A stretch of 64,000 nt of DNA, from the NCBI GenBank assembly GCA_900169235.1, contig FWCC01000232.1, positions 1 to 64,000 of the forward strand, in the 5' to 3' direction. The position numbers and the translations under genes were made by a program. The DNA comes from Zarea fungicola (Eukaryota; Ascomycota; Sordariomycetes; Hypocreales; Cordycipitaceae). Positions 1-12,969 of this stretch are shown here, in pieces. Within the stretch, counting starts at the first letter, position 1. Each line of letters starts with the position of its first letter. The notes below the pieces were generated by a model. That model was not told the DNA's origin. It did no database searches and saw nothing but the letters and a program-made list of their open reading frames with translations.

Positions 1-460
1 GGTGGGGGCGTGGCACAAGTAAAGGGCATTTTGCATTTTATATTCCCGAAAATACAACTCGTAGGTCCCGATCCTCTGCTGAGCCGGCTTTTACAGATTA
101 TCCTAGCTAAGAATGGTCATCTGTGCGCTGAACATCCAGTTAGAGCGGACTATCCGGTGGGTGAGTGGGACTGCACACGGTACAATCTCAACTAGGAGCA
201 ACGGACTAGTAGGAGAGGATTCCCAGATGCAGAAACGCCGAATATGATGATCGGCGGCGCCTGCGCCGGACCTATCGCATTACTGCCCCATCGGCCAAAT
301 CTTTAGCAGCATCCATAAAGAGCAAGTATACATCGCATCTTCGCTGAGTCTGCAGACACCTCATTACATATATGCTCTCATTGCCAGCGAAAAAAGAGGA
401 GCGTTGTAACTACAACAAAGGTCAGCAGCCACCAGACTAACCAACGAGGTTTGATTCAAG
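1..460. other. Left edge, no gene supported; promoter of first P450
   Basis: A 61-codon open frame near the left edge (10-195) has no recognisable features and is not called. The rest is the 5' flank of the P450 starting at 461. It contains a CCGAAT hexamer near 238, the reverse complement of the ATTCGG core seen in several other promoters of this window, and a GC-rich patch around 253-272. Confidence 0.4.
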
Positions 461-2240
461 ATGGAGAAAATTCTATTGAATTCCTCTCAGCTTCAGCTTC
501 AGCTTCAACATCAGCTTCAGAATCAGTCGACTCAATGGATTATTGCTTCGGCAATTGTCTTATTTTGCATTTATTACAATGCTTCATCTTCTAAAATTCC
601 CATGATGAACGCCAAGAGCTTCTTCGAGTTCTCTGATAAGAGAGCAATACAGTTCTATCAAAAGAATGCGTTGGACTTGGTAGATGGCTGGTTTCATAAC
701 CACCCGGATACTCCTGGCCGGGTCATTACAGAAATGGGACCAATTGTTGTTCTGCCTAGGTCCATGGCAGACGAGATTCGAGAGGACGGCAGGTTCAGTC
801 TACGACAGCAGCTCGCCAAGGTAAATGACTACATTGGATTACAAAAATTATATCTTCTTACACTTTTAGACTTTTCCTTCTCATTTACCCGGGTTTGAAA
901 TATTTCGTGATGATTTCAATAATCATCTTATCAAAGATGTCATTGTGAAGCATTTAAATAAGCAGATTTGTTTGTACCCAATTACTGTCGAGTTATTCTC
1001 ATACTAACTTGTTTCTACAGACAAGGTTACACAACCTCTCGCAGAGGAAACCTCGCTGGCTTTGGATGATCTTTTTACAGACGAGACTGGTAGGCCCCAA
1101 CTAGACGATCACTCTAGGGATATGGTATAACAACTAATCTGATAACACAGAATGGCACCAAATACCAATTATGAACACGTCTCTACAGCTTGTTACAAGA
1201 ATGTCCTCTCGAATTTTTCTTGGCCCAGAGCTTTGCCGCAACAAGGAGTGGCTGCGCCTCACTGCAGGCTACGCCGGCGTTATCACCAAAGCGTTTCAAG
1301 GCCTTTACCAATGGCCGACTTGGATGCGGTCTACTATTAACAAGTACGACGCCAATTGTCGAACTGCACGCGAATACATGCGCGGAGCTCGGGAACTAGT
1401 GCAAACGATTCTTGTTCAACGCCAAAAATTGAAAGAAGAGGCTGCTGCTCATGGAAAACCACCACCCGAATATAATGATGCCATTGAATGGGTCGCACAG
1501 GAGAGCAAAGGACAGCCATATGATCCAGAGCTCATTCAGCTTAGCCTTTCCACATTTTCTGTCCACACAACAACCGACCTCTTATCACATGTACTAGGAG
1601 ACATTGCTTTACATCAAGACATCATCACTCCACTACGGGAGGAGGCCATATCTGTACTGGAGAAGAGTGGGTGGCAGAAATCATCCCTTGATCAGATGAC
1701 ACTGCTGGATAGCGTCATAAAGGAAAGTCAGCGACTTAAGCCCTTCACTACCGGTATGTCAATTCAAGATGATGACTCAACTTGCTCCAGTCAGCAGAAA
1801 CTAATTGTCGAATAGTTGCAATGAGTCGCATGGCAACGGAACGAGTTGTCTTATCCGACGGCACTGTTATTCCGAAAGGCGGGATCATTTGCGTTGACGC
1901 AAGTAAAATGTGGGATCCGAAACTGCATGAATCGCCAAATGAATGGAATCCTTATCGATTTTACAATCTACGAAAGGGCACCAAGGAACAGCAGAGACGT
2001 GCCGAATTTATCTCTACAGGCCCGGAGCATCTTGCGTTCGGATATGGCAAGTATCAATGTCCTGGCAGGTTTTTCACAGCAAACGAACTGAAAATCGCCT
2101 TGGTCAATATTCTTCTAAAGTACGACCTGAAGTTTGAGGACGGCGTCAAGCCCAAGTTCTTTCGTCATGGCATTCAAGCGGTTGGAGACGGCAATGTGAA
2201 GCTAAGTATCCGACGGAGGAAGGCAGAGATAACTGTTTAG
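461..2240 (+). CDS. Cytochrome P450 monooxygenase 1
   Basis: Membrane-anchored heme monooxygenase, inferred to oxidise the diterpene. I place five exons at 461-820, 870-969, 1021-1089, 1151-1753 and 1816-2240, giving 518 residues, normal for a fungal P450. An unusual Gln/Leu-rich stretch (residues 10-24, encoded by CAGCTT-type hexamer repeats) precedes a membrane segment at about 26-39. The I-helix region carries HTTTD, the K-helix ESQR, and the heme loop FGYGKYQCPG with Cys459. The heme loop and HTTTD style are those of fungal P450s of the gibberellin/indole-diterpene type rather than the CYP65-like ones elsewhere in this window. It converges with the terpene cyclase (682 bp between 3' ends). 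Substrate and position of oxidation cannot be read from sequence. Confidence 0.93.
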
Positions 2241-2922
2241 AACCGTGTAGAGGCTAGGGTTGCATGGATTTTCAATACTTGAAAAACCTTGATTGTTTCT
2301 TGATTTTCTTTTTCCTCGCATAGTTTGATTTGGTGTTGACGTCAATTGGCGCCTCACATCTTTCTTCACTACGATTAGCTGAGGGTCATTTCTTCAAAAT
2401 GCATGTGGCAAGATTCGCTGGCATTCAAAAATTAAGTAGACATTATTTACTTCGATTACTGTCTTCCCCATGGCCGGTCGGCAAATGAGATGAGTGCTTG
2501 TTTTGGTGATGGCAGGGTTATGTTACCAGTCAGCCTCTTGCCATTTTGGGCAGGGCCGAAGTGGTTAATTGCCATAAACTACCAATATCGTTCATCTACA
2601 TTAACCCTGGGGCCACTCAGAAATTTATTTTGGAACTTTAAAAACCATGCCACTCAGCCGGCAAGAAGTGTGCATTGACTTCGTATCCCCGGACGAGGGC
2701 TGGAGGCGAGCTCTGGCAGCCTGACTTTTCATGTTTATTCTGCAGGCAGTATTACCACTAGGCTTTAGTTAGTGCCATCTTCGAGCTTTACTGGTGATGC
2801 TATTTCTTGCACCATGAACAGCTATCATCCGAGAAGAAGACTTGCTTGCTTAAATTTAGAAAAACTCTTGATTGTGTAGCTTCAGATTTAAATAAGTCTA
2901 CCATAGCAGCATTGCCTCATCC
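2241..2922. other. Intergenic, convergent 3' flanks
   Basis: Sequence between the 3' ends of P450 1 and the terpene cyclase. Only short open frames without features; I see no additional gene or repeat. Confidence 0.5.
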
Positions 2923-4460
2923 CTAAGGGAGATCTAAAATTCTAACATCTCGTACCTTTTTACCCTGATCAGCATTCAGATACCGACCGCTCTTGAAGCT
3001 CCAGAGCATATTTGCACGGGCAACGTGACCACAAGTGTCAATATATCGGCGGACCTCCTTGTCTTCTTCTTCACCCCAAGACGGCAACGCCTCGATGGCC
3101 TCATCAAAGTCCCGCTGGCAGTCTCTCATGAGCTCGCCAATCTTGTTCATTGCTTTCTGTTCTGAATCTCCCTGCTTCATCAGTAGACGAATTAAATTAT
3201 GCTCAACACCAAATGCCTACGCTGCCCTGTTAGTGAATATCCATGGCAATGATAGATGTTCATGAAAGGCAACTGACCAAGTCTTTCTTGTAGGATAACA
3301 CGTCGTTTACGCTTTATTTCGAAATTAGCACGCCATCATGAGAAGGGAAGATCCGCGGAGGCTAGAAGTGAAAGAAATATAGAGACTTACAGCCAAGTGA
3401 GGTCCGCCGCTGCACGCTCGCATGCTTGTACTGACGGGTGCTCCATCGCTTCCTCTGGTGCCTTGATGCCGTGCGCCCATCTATTACAGAATTAGCTGCC
3501 AGGACTACGTGGTGCCATTATAGTGCAATTAGTTTCACTCACTCCACCACGGCAAACAATGAATATGCCCCGATCGAATGCCTGCGAGTCTCAATATAGT
3601 CCTCAATGTCGACGCTGAGGACAATATTACGTTCTGTTGCATCTACTTGTTTCAAGATCGCAAACAGACACTTTTTGTGCGTGAATTTCCATCGTTTCTC
3701 AAGCCCTGGGTTTTCTTATTAGCTGTTCTTGACCATGTCAATGGCCTGTGTGGTCTTACCCTGGGATGGGTTTCTCTAGACCATTGTCAGTACAAATCTG
3801 TGCTGCGGCTTGGATGTTTCACTGACAGCCTTAAATCTGTACCATACTGATTGGAACATGTGTTGTAACGGATGAACGCTTTGATGGACGGGAGAATGTG
3901 TGTCGTCTTGGGTCGCGAGCATGTCGATCATTTCCCTGGCGGCCAAAATTGTCTTGTCTTTCATGAACCCTTCGTCGAACTCTTGGATACATTAGTACTT
4001 TGCCATGAAAGTCGTGACCTTCTTTAAGCCTTCTTACGATCGTCGAATACAAATGCCTAAACGTGTATGGGTCAGTGTCGATTGACTCGTACCTCTGGCG
4101 TTGACATCTTACCCAGATACACCAGTCGACTGCCATTCGAAACGCTTCCTCGTCTGCATCCGGCGCAGAAAGACTGATAAGGTAGGCAAAATTGGCCTTT
4201 GACAAGATTTTCCCTGTTCTTGCGTCCATCTTGACCAAACTAGTCGGAAATTAGATGCATTGTGTGTAAGTGCGGAGCGTGCTTCCTACGTACCTTTTCG
4301 TCCACTCCTCCGATTGGCGAGCTACATCGACCTCGAATGGATTCCTCTTAGGATCACCCGATAAAACACCGGCAAAGAGGTCTGGAACGTACAGCGTCCT
4401 GGTTCCGTTACTTGGTGGTTGTACATCGCGAAGCGGAGCAGCTACATCGGTTAGAGACAT
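2923..4460 (-). CDS. Class I terpene cyclase (candidate diterpene synthase)
   Basis: Metal-dependent terpene cyclase expected to ionise a linear prenyl diphosphate and cyclise it; the nearby GGPP synthase points to GGPP. Nine exons: 4460-4294, 4239-4113, 4056-4038, 3981-3827, 3775-3760, 3705-3543, 3480-3391, 3311-3278, 3216-2923, giving 354 residues, the usual size of single-domain fungal/bacterial-type cyclases. The assembled protein has the aspartate motif DDQFD (103-107), the NSE triad NDVLSYKKD (N248, S252, D256), a pyrophosphate-sensor Arg202 exactly 46 residues before N248, and a C-terminal RY pair at 335-336. All catalytic landmarks are intact. There is no prenyltransferase domain, so it is not a fusicoccadiene-type chimera. 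It is divergent from the acyltransferase (865 bp shared promoter). The hydrocarbon product is unknown; a cycloaraneosene-type product is one possibility. Confidence 0.93.
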
Positions 4461-5325
4461 GTTTGTGAAATCCTATGATATGATGCCAGTGATGGTGCTT
4501 TGATTTAGTGTGTTGTTAAATTTAAACGTAATAAGCCTTTCTATGCTGCACATTTATGGTGCTAGAGTGTATTATGTTATTCGGAAATCCCTCATTTGGG
4601 TAGCTAGTGGCCGCAGATCAATATCGAGCAGAGTGACGGCCCACCACCTTCGCACGAGCTGGCAAGGGTCTCGCCAGAAAATATGACGGTGTAAAATTGA
4701 TCAAGTAGGTATCAAGTCAAATGGATGTGTTTATTTCTTTACTTTCTCCCCATACACCGTTCAATATCGATAGTGGCCGTCAATTGTAGCGCAGGGTCCA
4801 ATCCAGTTGTTCTGAAGCGATTGGGTCGGATGATCGAGATGTTATCTTGTCCCTGTGCGAAAGAAAAGCAAACACTATGGAGCAAACCACAACACTCTTG
4901 TATCAATCACTAATACTAGTTGTTAAAAATATTAGAGTAAATAATTTAGAAAATTTAGAACGATTGTGTAATTGGCATATATCTCCAATGCTTGTATAGG
5001 GTAGGCCCAGGTAGCAGTTCAAGTTATTTCAGTTATAATGCAGCAATAGGTTTACCCAATCAATACAGGCTCTAACTTCGTTGGGTTCCACAGGCCTTAT
5101 AATACCAAACTAGGAACCACCGAGGCTTGCAGAGATTACCACAGGTATGAATTGGTCAACATAATGGCGCTGCTAATATTGCGCCAAGTAATAGATGCGT
5201 CGAAATCTAGACCAATTTAATCACCAGGCTCTGACCAAGATTTGTATATTGCTACGCATTCGTTTTTGCCCTGTTCCATTGTCGCTCTTCGTCAAAGCGC
5301 TCAATTGCATCGGATTAATACCAGG
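4461..5325. promoter_or_regulatory. Divergent promoter: terpene cyclase / acyltransferase
   Basis: The 865 bp between two divergent start codons must carry both promoters. It contains ATTCGGAA at 4579-4586 and an imperfect palindrome TCGGATGATCGA around 4826-4837. Both are CGG-containing and could be sites for a Zn2Cys6 regulator, but this is inference from position only. Confidence 0.5.
4579..4586 (+). promoter_or_regulatory. ATTCGGAA motif, candidate regulator site
   Basis: One of four copies of the same 8-mer found in promoters of cluster genes; here followed by ATCCCT, resembling the copy at 31091. Binding is not shown. Confidence 0.25.
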
Positions 5326-6891
5326 ATGGGCTTGTTCTCTGCCAAGCGGGCGGCGCCTGCGACTGTCCCTACAGATGATGTAACGCCATTACGCTTTGTA
5401 GACAGTCTTTACCCGTTCTCGGTTGACTTTTCGCTGGTTTTTGATCATGTCATGGATCCAGAGATTCTCCGCGCAGCTGCAGAAAAGGTGCTTCGCAGAG
5501 ACGGCTGGCGGCAGCTTGGAGCTAGGTTGAGACGCACGGTATGCCGCGCCACTTGCTGAATGGAGGCGATGAGCTGTCAAAGGAGCCGCGTACTAACGAT
5601 CGCTCTATAATAGAAACAAGGTGGATTAGAATATCATTTGCCAGCAGAGTTTACCGATGAGCGACCTGTTGTACTCTTCACGACCGAATCGCACTCGATG
5701 CCAATCAATCATCACCCGGTTTTGCGACAAGTGCCCAGAGCAAATGGCCAGAAGCCAACTCTTTTCAAAGCTTCAGCAGCTTCGTTTCGCCCTTATATGC
5801 GCGCCTCCACCACACCACAAACCTTTGACGACTGGCTCTACAATGATATTCCGCAGCTCTCAATTCACGTCGTTAATTTCGAGGATGCTTCAATAATAAC
5901 AACCACAATGCTGCACACCCTCACTGACATGATAGGGCTCATGTCCTTTTATCGTGCGTGGATGGCCGTCCTGTGGGGACAGGACGACCAAGTTGATGTA
6001 GTTCTTGGATACAAGGACCGAGATCCTCTCGAAAATCTGCAACAGGGCGAGAAGCCACCAAAGTACATCTTTGAACGCAAAATACTCAAGGGCTGGGGCT
6101 TTTTCAAATTTGTCGTTCGGTCCATCTTGGAGCGCTGGTGGTATCCTCATGCCACGCTGCGATTCTTTACACTCCCAGACGATTTCGTCAAGAAGCTCTC
6201 TGCATCTGCACGACAAGAATTGGTCGCGACAAGCAAAGAAGAAGACCCTTCTTCGGCATTTGTTTCAGATGGCGATATTCTTTGTGCGTGGTGGACGCGC
6301 ATCATTCTTAGAAACCAGAATCTGTCACCGAATCGCACCGTCTGTCTGAGCAACAACGTCAACGCACGAGACATTCTTGCCAAAATGGGTCTTTTACCAG
6401 ATACAAATACTGCATTACTGGCCAACGCAGTCTACTCTGCGCCTTGTTTTACAACAGCGAGCCAGGTTTGTAGTACCACTTACGCTCTCGGCTTACTCGC
6501 GAGCCAAGTACGGGACAGTATCAAACAACACCGCACGGTTGAGCAGGTCAAAGCTATAGACGCCGTTTACCGAGAGAGCAAGGCACACACAGGACATCTA
6601 CCAGTGTTTGGAGACTCGGCGATGGTGCTATGCCCCTGGACAAATATCTACCGTGGAAAACTCTTTCAGCTAGACTTCTCACCCGCGGTGAAAGCAAGAG
6701 GAAATCAAGACGAAAAGTTGGCCAAGAGTGTACAGCCTGTTTTTGTCAGCTTTACAGGATTGGAGTCACGTTGGTCTATGCGGAACTCTTCCGCCGTTGT
6801 TGGCCGGAGTGATACTGGTGACTGGTGGATGATGTGTCGGTTGAGGGACGACATCTGGACAAGAGTTGAAAAGGAGTTTGACAATATGTAA
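5326..6891 (+). CDS. HXXXD-type acyltransferase (PF02458-like)
   Basis: Predicted acyl-CoA-dependent O-acyltransferase of the fungal trichothecene-3-O-acetyltransferase/BAHD type, likely to esterify a hydroxyl of the diterpenoid in the cytosol. Two exons, 5326-5538 and 5614-6891, give 496 residues, typical for the family; the intron has a TACTAAC branch site. I chose the ATG at 5326 because upstream in-frame codons lack a good start. The catalytic motif HTLTD is at 172-176. The second family motif, usually DFGWG, is represented by DFSPA at 425-429, a strong divergence also seen in some fungal members. The residues between the motifs and the C-terminal R-W-rich tail fit the fold. Substrate and acyl donor unknown. 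Confidence 0.88.
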
Positions 6892-7283
6892 TAGCAACCG
6901 TTCAAAGGACATGTAATTCTACTCTAGCTAAAGTGTACAGCGTCAGTCTGCGCCGTGGGTGGACTCGAGCGCAGATAGAACTCTAGTTAGAAATACATCC
7001 GACTCATCCGACTGCGACTCCCAACACTGAAGCTTATCACACAAGGCATCAGAGTCCATTTGCTTCAGTTCCTGCTTTCCAAGTTGGTCAAAAATATCCA
7101 CTACATCAAGTCACTTCAAAAAGACATTGATGGATATGTGCCCTGGAACTGAGTAGGTGTGGCGGATTGCAGGGGCTGAAATTGAACCGCGATGTATGAT
7201 CATTGCTACCATCTCCTGTTGCCTGCTGCTGTGCTGCAATAGAATTTATGTTGATCAGGCTAGTTGATAAGGTAGTAGCAATG

Positions 7284-7485
7284 ATATTAAAACAATAAAA
7301 TTAACAACAACAACAACAAACACAACGGAGCAATAATAATCAATGCTTACGAATCGTGCAATTGTATTTCTGATTACTATACAATATTAAAACAATAAAA
7401 TTAATAACAACAACACCAAACACAACAGGAGCAATAATAATCAATGCCTACCAATCGTGCCGTTCTATTTCTGATTACTATACAC
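7284..7485. repeat. Direct tandem duplication, 2 x about 100 bp
   Basis: Two adjacent copies (about 7284-7383 and 7384-7485) share the order ATATTAAAACAATAAAATTA, CAA-rich microsatellite, CAATAATAATCAATGC and TTTCTGATTACTATAC, with about ten substitutions and one indel. The AT/CAA-rich copies look like a local non-coding duplication. Confidence 0.85.
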
Positions 7486-8487
7486 GGTTCAAAAGTGCCG
7501 CCCACCACACATATTCTCGGCCGGTACACCTCATTATTAGCGACGCGACTCTACATTCCACTATTGAGGGACCGGCTTTTCCTCATTCGGTGGTACTCCT
7601 TATTGAGCAGAGCGGCCGCCCCCAACCGTGGCATCAGCCGCATCTCTTGGCTTTTAGTTCCCCGCCAAGGAGACAACTCATAAGGTTTCGTCCCTAGTTG
7701 TGGATCGACGAGACTCACCCGTAAAAAGAAATCCCTAATCTTAGATACCTTCCTGTTCAGGCACATCCGAGAGCTCCGGGTAGCCCCACCTCAACTTCAG
7801 TCACTGGCGAGCCACAGCGACTCAGCCTCAAGATCCCGGCTGGGTTGTGGTTACACTGGGAAATACTCCTCAAACCGCCGGGTAAATTAAAGTTCTTCTT
7901 TAAGTACATCGTCGGGATTACTGAAAGGGGTAAAATCTGAATCTACAGCTGCTCCGCATCGGCGACAACCGTAGCGATCAGCGCACATGGCAACACTGCA
8001 AACCATGTCGTGTCATGTTTTAGGTTATGGACAGTAGCGAATCAAAATGTTAAAGTAGAGCTCAAGCTATCAACAGCTGGCGCAAATTCAAGTGCTTTGG
8101 GCAGTTACCAAATGCGTTAGAGTTGCGCCTGACGGCATTCGCACAACATTGACATTGTGTTTTGAGGACACGGTTCCACTTTCATGTGCGCTGCACCAAG
8201 CAAAGGTCATTCATTATACGGACAAAATCAGACGAGTGGGTATGGACAAGGTCATGGACCAACGTCTTGGAGTTGACCAACAACAGCGTTGGGAAATGAG
8301 CGATGTCACTCGACTTGACAATCTTAAAGTAAGAGAGGCTCAAGGGTCTGTGCTGGTTGTGCCGTAAAAGCGGCTCGAGCTGACGAATGCGTAAGCAGCG
8401 ATCACAGTGTTACTAAGTTGGTTGAGTTGCGAATCGCTGGGTCAAGGCTTCTCAGCTTACCGGTGTTTTGCCACCATTGTTGGCATC

Positions 8488-8529
8488 CTTCCTTCTATTT
8501 TCGGTTTGCTTCCTTCTATTCTCGGTTTC
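8488..8529. repeat. Short tandem repeat, 2 x 21 bp
   Basis: Two adjacent 21-bp units beginning CTTCCTTCTATT and ending CGGTTT differ at two positions. Non-coding as far as I can tell. Confidence 0.7.
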
Positions 8530-11500
8530 CTTCTCCATCGAATTTATAGGCCCGGAAAAAATGCCATCGATGACTGCCCCAGCAGTGTTGATCTTTTAGA
8601 TTTTCGGCACCGTTTGGTGGATCTTGAAACAAATTTCAATCTGCAAACTCGGACTCCCTGACTCGTAACAACACGGCACGGGGCGCTTCCTGGTACCCTG
8701 TCAGCTGTGTGCCTGTGCGGATAGGTGCCTGCAAGTTCTGTTGGCGGTGGGTGGCAGGTCAATGCGGGGGAGCTGAAACCCAATCTATTTTTGAGGCTAA
8801 CCACTGATGGTTTCATATCCCGACAGAGTGGAAGCACACAGGATTCGCTTCCTGTGCTGATTCTAGAGTGAGTTGGCGTTCCCTGAACTAAAATGCGCCC
8901 AATTTCCTTGACGTCACCCGCCTGCTCCTGTCAGCTTCAATGGCGTTGGTGTTGGTTCATAATCGTCTATATTAATTAGTTTGACATAATTTGTCTCCAT
9001 TGCCGTTCTCCTATCGACGCGCATATGAAGAATAATCTCTGGCAGTATCCACCATTTCTCTTCATAAACGCCCTGTCTTACATGCATGCCGTCATCCGAA
9101 ATTTCGACGAGGTTGCTTAGTTATTCACAAATGGAATATGCTCATTGCCTATCTGCGTATCTAGATGCATTTCGGTCTGAATTTTGCCCGTAATTTGATG
9201 TTTTTCGTCACCATTTTTTCCTGTTGGAAATTCGCAGTAGAACACCACGTGTATCAGGCCCTCTTCTCCCCCCCTGCATAAGTGGCGAACCTTCTGCTTT
9301 TCCCACCCTACCAGCTGTGGAGGTTACCGGTACTTGTACCGGAAGCATGGACCTTGCTCCAGCCAGGGCTGACTGGCGACGTGGATGAGCAATCTCAGGC
9401 CATTCCGTATCGCAGGTTCTGTGAATGGTCCTTAACTCAGACTGTTTTTATTAAAACAATCATCTGTGCGTCGTTTCTACAGGTTGTTCACGGTTGTATT
9501 TTCCAGTTGGTAGTTCTGGCTACAAGAGTGCATGATTGTAGAATTCCGTTTTTTTTTTTGGTTTGCAGAACTCTGTGACGTTCGAAGCAGTACTTGGTTC
9601 GAGTGACAGGTATTGCTGGTTGTGAAGCTTCTCGAAGCCGTGGTTGATGATCGTTGAATCTATCTGGTCTCGGATTGTGGATTGAGTGGGTGTAATGGTC
9701 GGAGGCTTAACATGAGCCACCCAGAGGCCAGCATTTGCAGGGACAGGTCCGAAGCCAGCACGTTCGGGCTTCACCTAGCAATTGAGACAGTTTCCTAAGC
9801 GAACGAGTGGGCCATGGCCGCCACTAACGTTGACCTTTGATGGAGACCACATCGGTACAGATGTCGCCTCACCAGGGTATTGTCCAAACTGACTATAAAG
9901 CCATAGCAACGTCAAGTGGAGAAGGACAGTATAGAGTATGTCGTATCTGTTCATTGAGGGCATTGGAGGAACTAGCCGATGCTAAAGGTTCGTACTGTCA
10001 ACCTCGACTATGGTGGCCTTCATTTACTTCCAGTAGCTTTTTAATATGGTAATGTTATCAGTTGGTTGAGCTTCACCGGGGTTGCTTAGTTCAGCGTCTG
10101 TGGAGAAAACGTGTCAAATCCGGCCCTACCAGACTAGGAAACAATCCAAGTCCATGTTTGGTTGCACTCGGGCGCGTGTCAGTTGTGCTAGTGGGATACA
10201 TTGGAGGCCGGAACATTCTCTGGGTGATTCCTAGTGTGCATGGCTTTTTCTTCTTTTTTTTTGGACCGTGAGTATCACTAGTCCTGTATGGAATGAAGTC
10301 TAGTGGTCGAAAACCGGCTTTTCGTCGGCCGCGTAATATAGATGGCAACCAGACTACGCAGAGGAGTGTGCATAGAGAAGCTGAGGGAGGCCTGGCCAGG
10401 ATGGATACCCGTCCGCCTTTGCGCAACACTAACTGTCACGTTCACCTTCTACAAAGGATGCTGAACCGGCCTATTGAGGGTGCATCAAGTACATGGTTGC
10501 ATCGTGCCAAACTCTATCCCATCATGCATTCCGAGCGGCTTGCGGAGCCTTCTTCGACGCCACCAATCCCGCTACTTCCGCTGATACCTGTATTGACCTG
10601 CCAAATGGCGCATCTCTACAGGAGGCTTTGTCCACCGCCCCGACTTACACCTATCGAGTGTCGACCGCATGGACAGTGCAGGTATTCATATTCGGGCCGA
10701 GAAAAAGCCAAAGAAGTTGACGCTGTAAATAGACTTCTTCTTGCCGCTCGACTTTGCATACAGAATTTTAATTGTTGTTGTTATCATCAATCGTGTGAAG
10801 AGTGGTAGTTGATCTGGTAATGATCTGCTGTTAACTTTACCCAGTAGCCATACAGGGGCATGTAGTTTTTTGGCGGCCTTCGCCCTTGTATCAGATTGCC
10901 CCTAAATATAATAATAAAGGAGAAAACTAGTTGCTTTCTGGATTTATTCGCGCAGTGTACGTTCATGCTGACACTTCTGCTTATTGTGGAGTATTGGCGA
11001 TCGATCAATGAGTGTTACGTATGCGCAGGCAGTGAATCAATAATGAGTCGGCCGCATGCATGTGCTAGCTAGGCAGGAGCCTCTCTAGTTTCATGACTAG
11101 CTATTTTGTCAGCCATTTGTCACTATTAGTGGTTGTTACACCAACCTATTAACACCATCTACATGAATGCCATCCCGCTTCATACATGTGCTGACCTACT
11201 CTAACCGGTCCAAGACGGACCTGCTGTTACTAGCAGGCACTCGGCCTCGGAAGACGGCCACCAATTAAAGAAGCTTCCGACAGCTGAAATATGAGGCCAC
11301 TCTCCATCACAATGGCCAACTCTCGACTTGTGCCGTGCTACACTACCTTGGCTTCTGTGGCTGAATGTTAATCCTATTCATAACTAGGCACTAACTTCGA
11401 GCCCTAACGGTATTTGGGGCTGATTCTCTATTACCGGCCGCAAGTTCGTATCAACGCTGTCGATCCGTCGGGTCCAAGTAAACAATAGCACAAAGCTTAC

Positions 11501-12538
11501 GTAAAGCTAGCGCTTATACTAAATAGTATCTCCCAGGCGAGGAAAGTGTATAGTCACGGTGCTGGCTATCGCCGACTGCCGACGCGGTGAAATAGACTAG
11601 AGCGATGTAGCGAATGGACTACCCATCGATGCCATCCATGGTGGAACAGGCAATCCCTTTGAGTGAGCAAGGCCTCCAAGCAGGCCAGTATTCCCACTGT
11701 TCTCACTCAAAGCTTCAGTTACATCAATTGTTTCCAAATCATCCCTGTATTTAGCTATTGGGTCGCAGCTGTGGAGTATGTCAGTACCATTGCCTCCTTT
11801 GAGTTGGTTGCCAATTGCCCACCGAGTGCGAGTGGCCCGACGGAGGGATAGCCATGGTTCCTTCCCAGCCACATCACATCTTCAAAGCCTCTTTACAGCC
11901 CCTCCCGCTCAAGACAGATCGCCCGAGACAAGCCCTTTCCGGAACTTTCGGCCTTCGCGCGGCGGATTTTGATTTATAATTTAGCATAATTTGTCTCTTA
12001 TCTCATTAGGAATTCACCAACGCCCTAATCGATGCAATGAAGCTACCCCACCCCCACCCCCGACCAGCGGAATTGTGTGCCGTGTTATTGCTTCTGGGCA
12101 TCGCAGCCTGCACATTCAAGACCCGCTGCTCCCGTCCGTTTACTGGGACTTGACTGCCGGGCCGGGGGTCGCAGCATTATCCACTTTGTGTGTCTCCGTT
12201 TACGCAGTTCCTTGTAAAAGTGGTTTGTGGCTGGGTACGGACGAAAGCCATCCCTGACAGCACTCTTCATGTTCATCGCTTGTTGGTTATGTTTTGACCA
12301 CTACATGGGCGCCTTTCAAATCATCGCTTAGCAAGCTGCTTGTGTCTTTCCAGTCATCTTCCGGCTGGTAGTCACAGGCACATGAGAGAAACTGGTGACG
12401 GGTCCTGAGAAAATCACGCCACTTTGTAGATTGGCACATGCCATCGAGGCACTGCTGGAAGCTAGCGTACATAATTAATAGGTCTCTAATAAGGACATAC
12501 TATATCATTAGCGGGTCCTGTCTCTCGGTGCCGACATG

Positions 12539-12576
12539 CGTGGAGTAACTTGGCGTGGAGTAATTTGGCGTGGCGG
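12539..12576. repeat. Short tandem repeat, about 2.5 x 15 bp
   Basis: Units of GCGTGGAGTAAYTTG occur back to back, followed by a partial third unit. No coding context. Confidence 0.7.
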
Positions 12577-12870
12577 CGCCGTTGGGGGCTGTCTGTCCAA
12601 GGCGAGCTTGGAAGGATTGTTGGCACCACTTCTCAATGAACTTGTAGCCTCGCTAGGAGCGGATATTCCGCACGGCTTTACCGGAAGTTTATGATTGACC
12701 TCTCAAAATTTAGCCATTAATGAACAAGCTCCACTGTCGGGGTCTTGGCAGCTACCTGGCCATGTAAATGTATATCTTTAGGTTCAACCTTTGAGCGGAA
12801 GACCTTCTAGGGATTTCTGAACTGGCAGATCCGTCCACCACAGGAGAGTTTTGTCAGCGCCCACAGAAGC

Positions 12871-12969
12871 ACGGGTTAGCTGACCGGGTTAACTGACCGC
12901 TGAACCCATCATTGCCCGGTGATTTTGTGCCGTGTGCCGGTGGGTTCCAACCTATAAGCGCTAACCCGT
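12871..12969. repeat. Perfect 10-bp inverted repeat bounding 99 bp
   Basis: ACGGGTTAGC at 12871-12880 is the exact inverse of GCTAACCCGT at 12960-12969. An internal near-direct repeat, GGGTTAGCTGACC then GGGTTAACTGACC, follows the left arm. This could be a small foldback or a miniature element remnant; I see no clear target-site duplication. Confidence 0.5.

Noticed and set aside
10293..10808. 171-codon open frame in the gene-poor stretch
   Set aside because: No domain, odd composition, competing frames of similar quality and no splice partners.
12871..12900. GGGTTA units resembling telomere repeat
   Set aside because: Only two isolated units in a diverged direct repeat; no array and position is internal.
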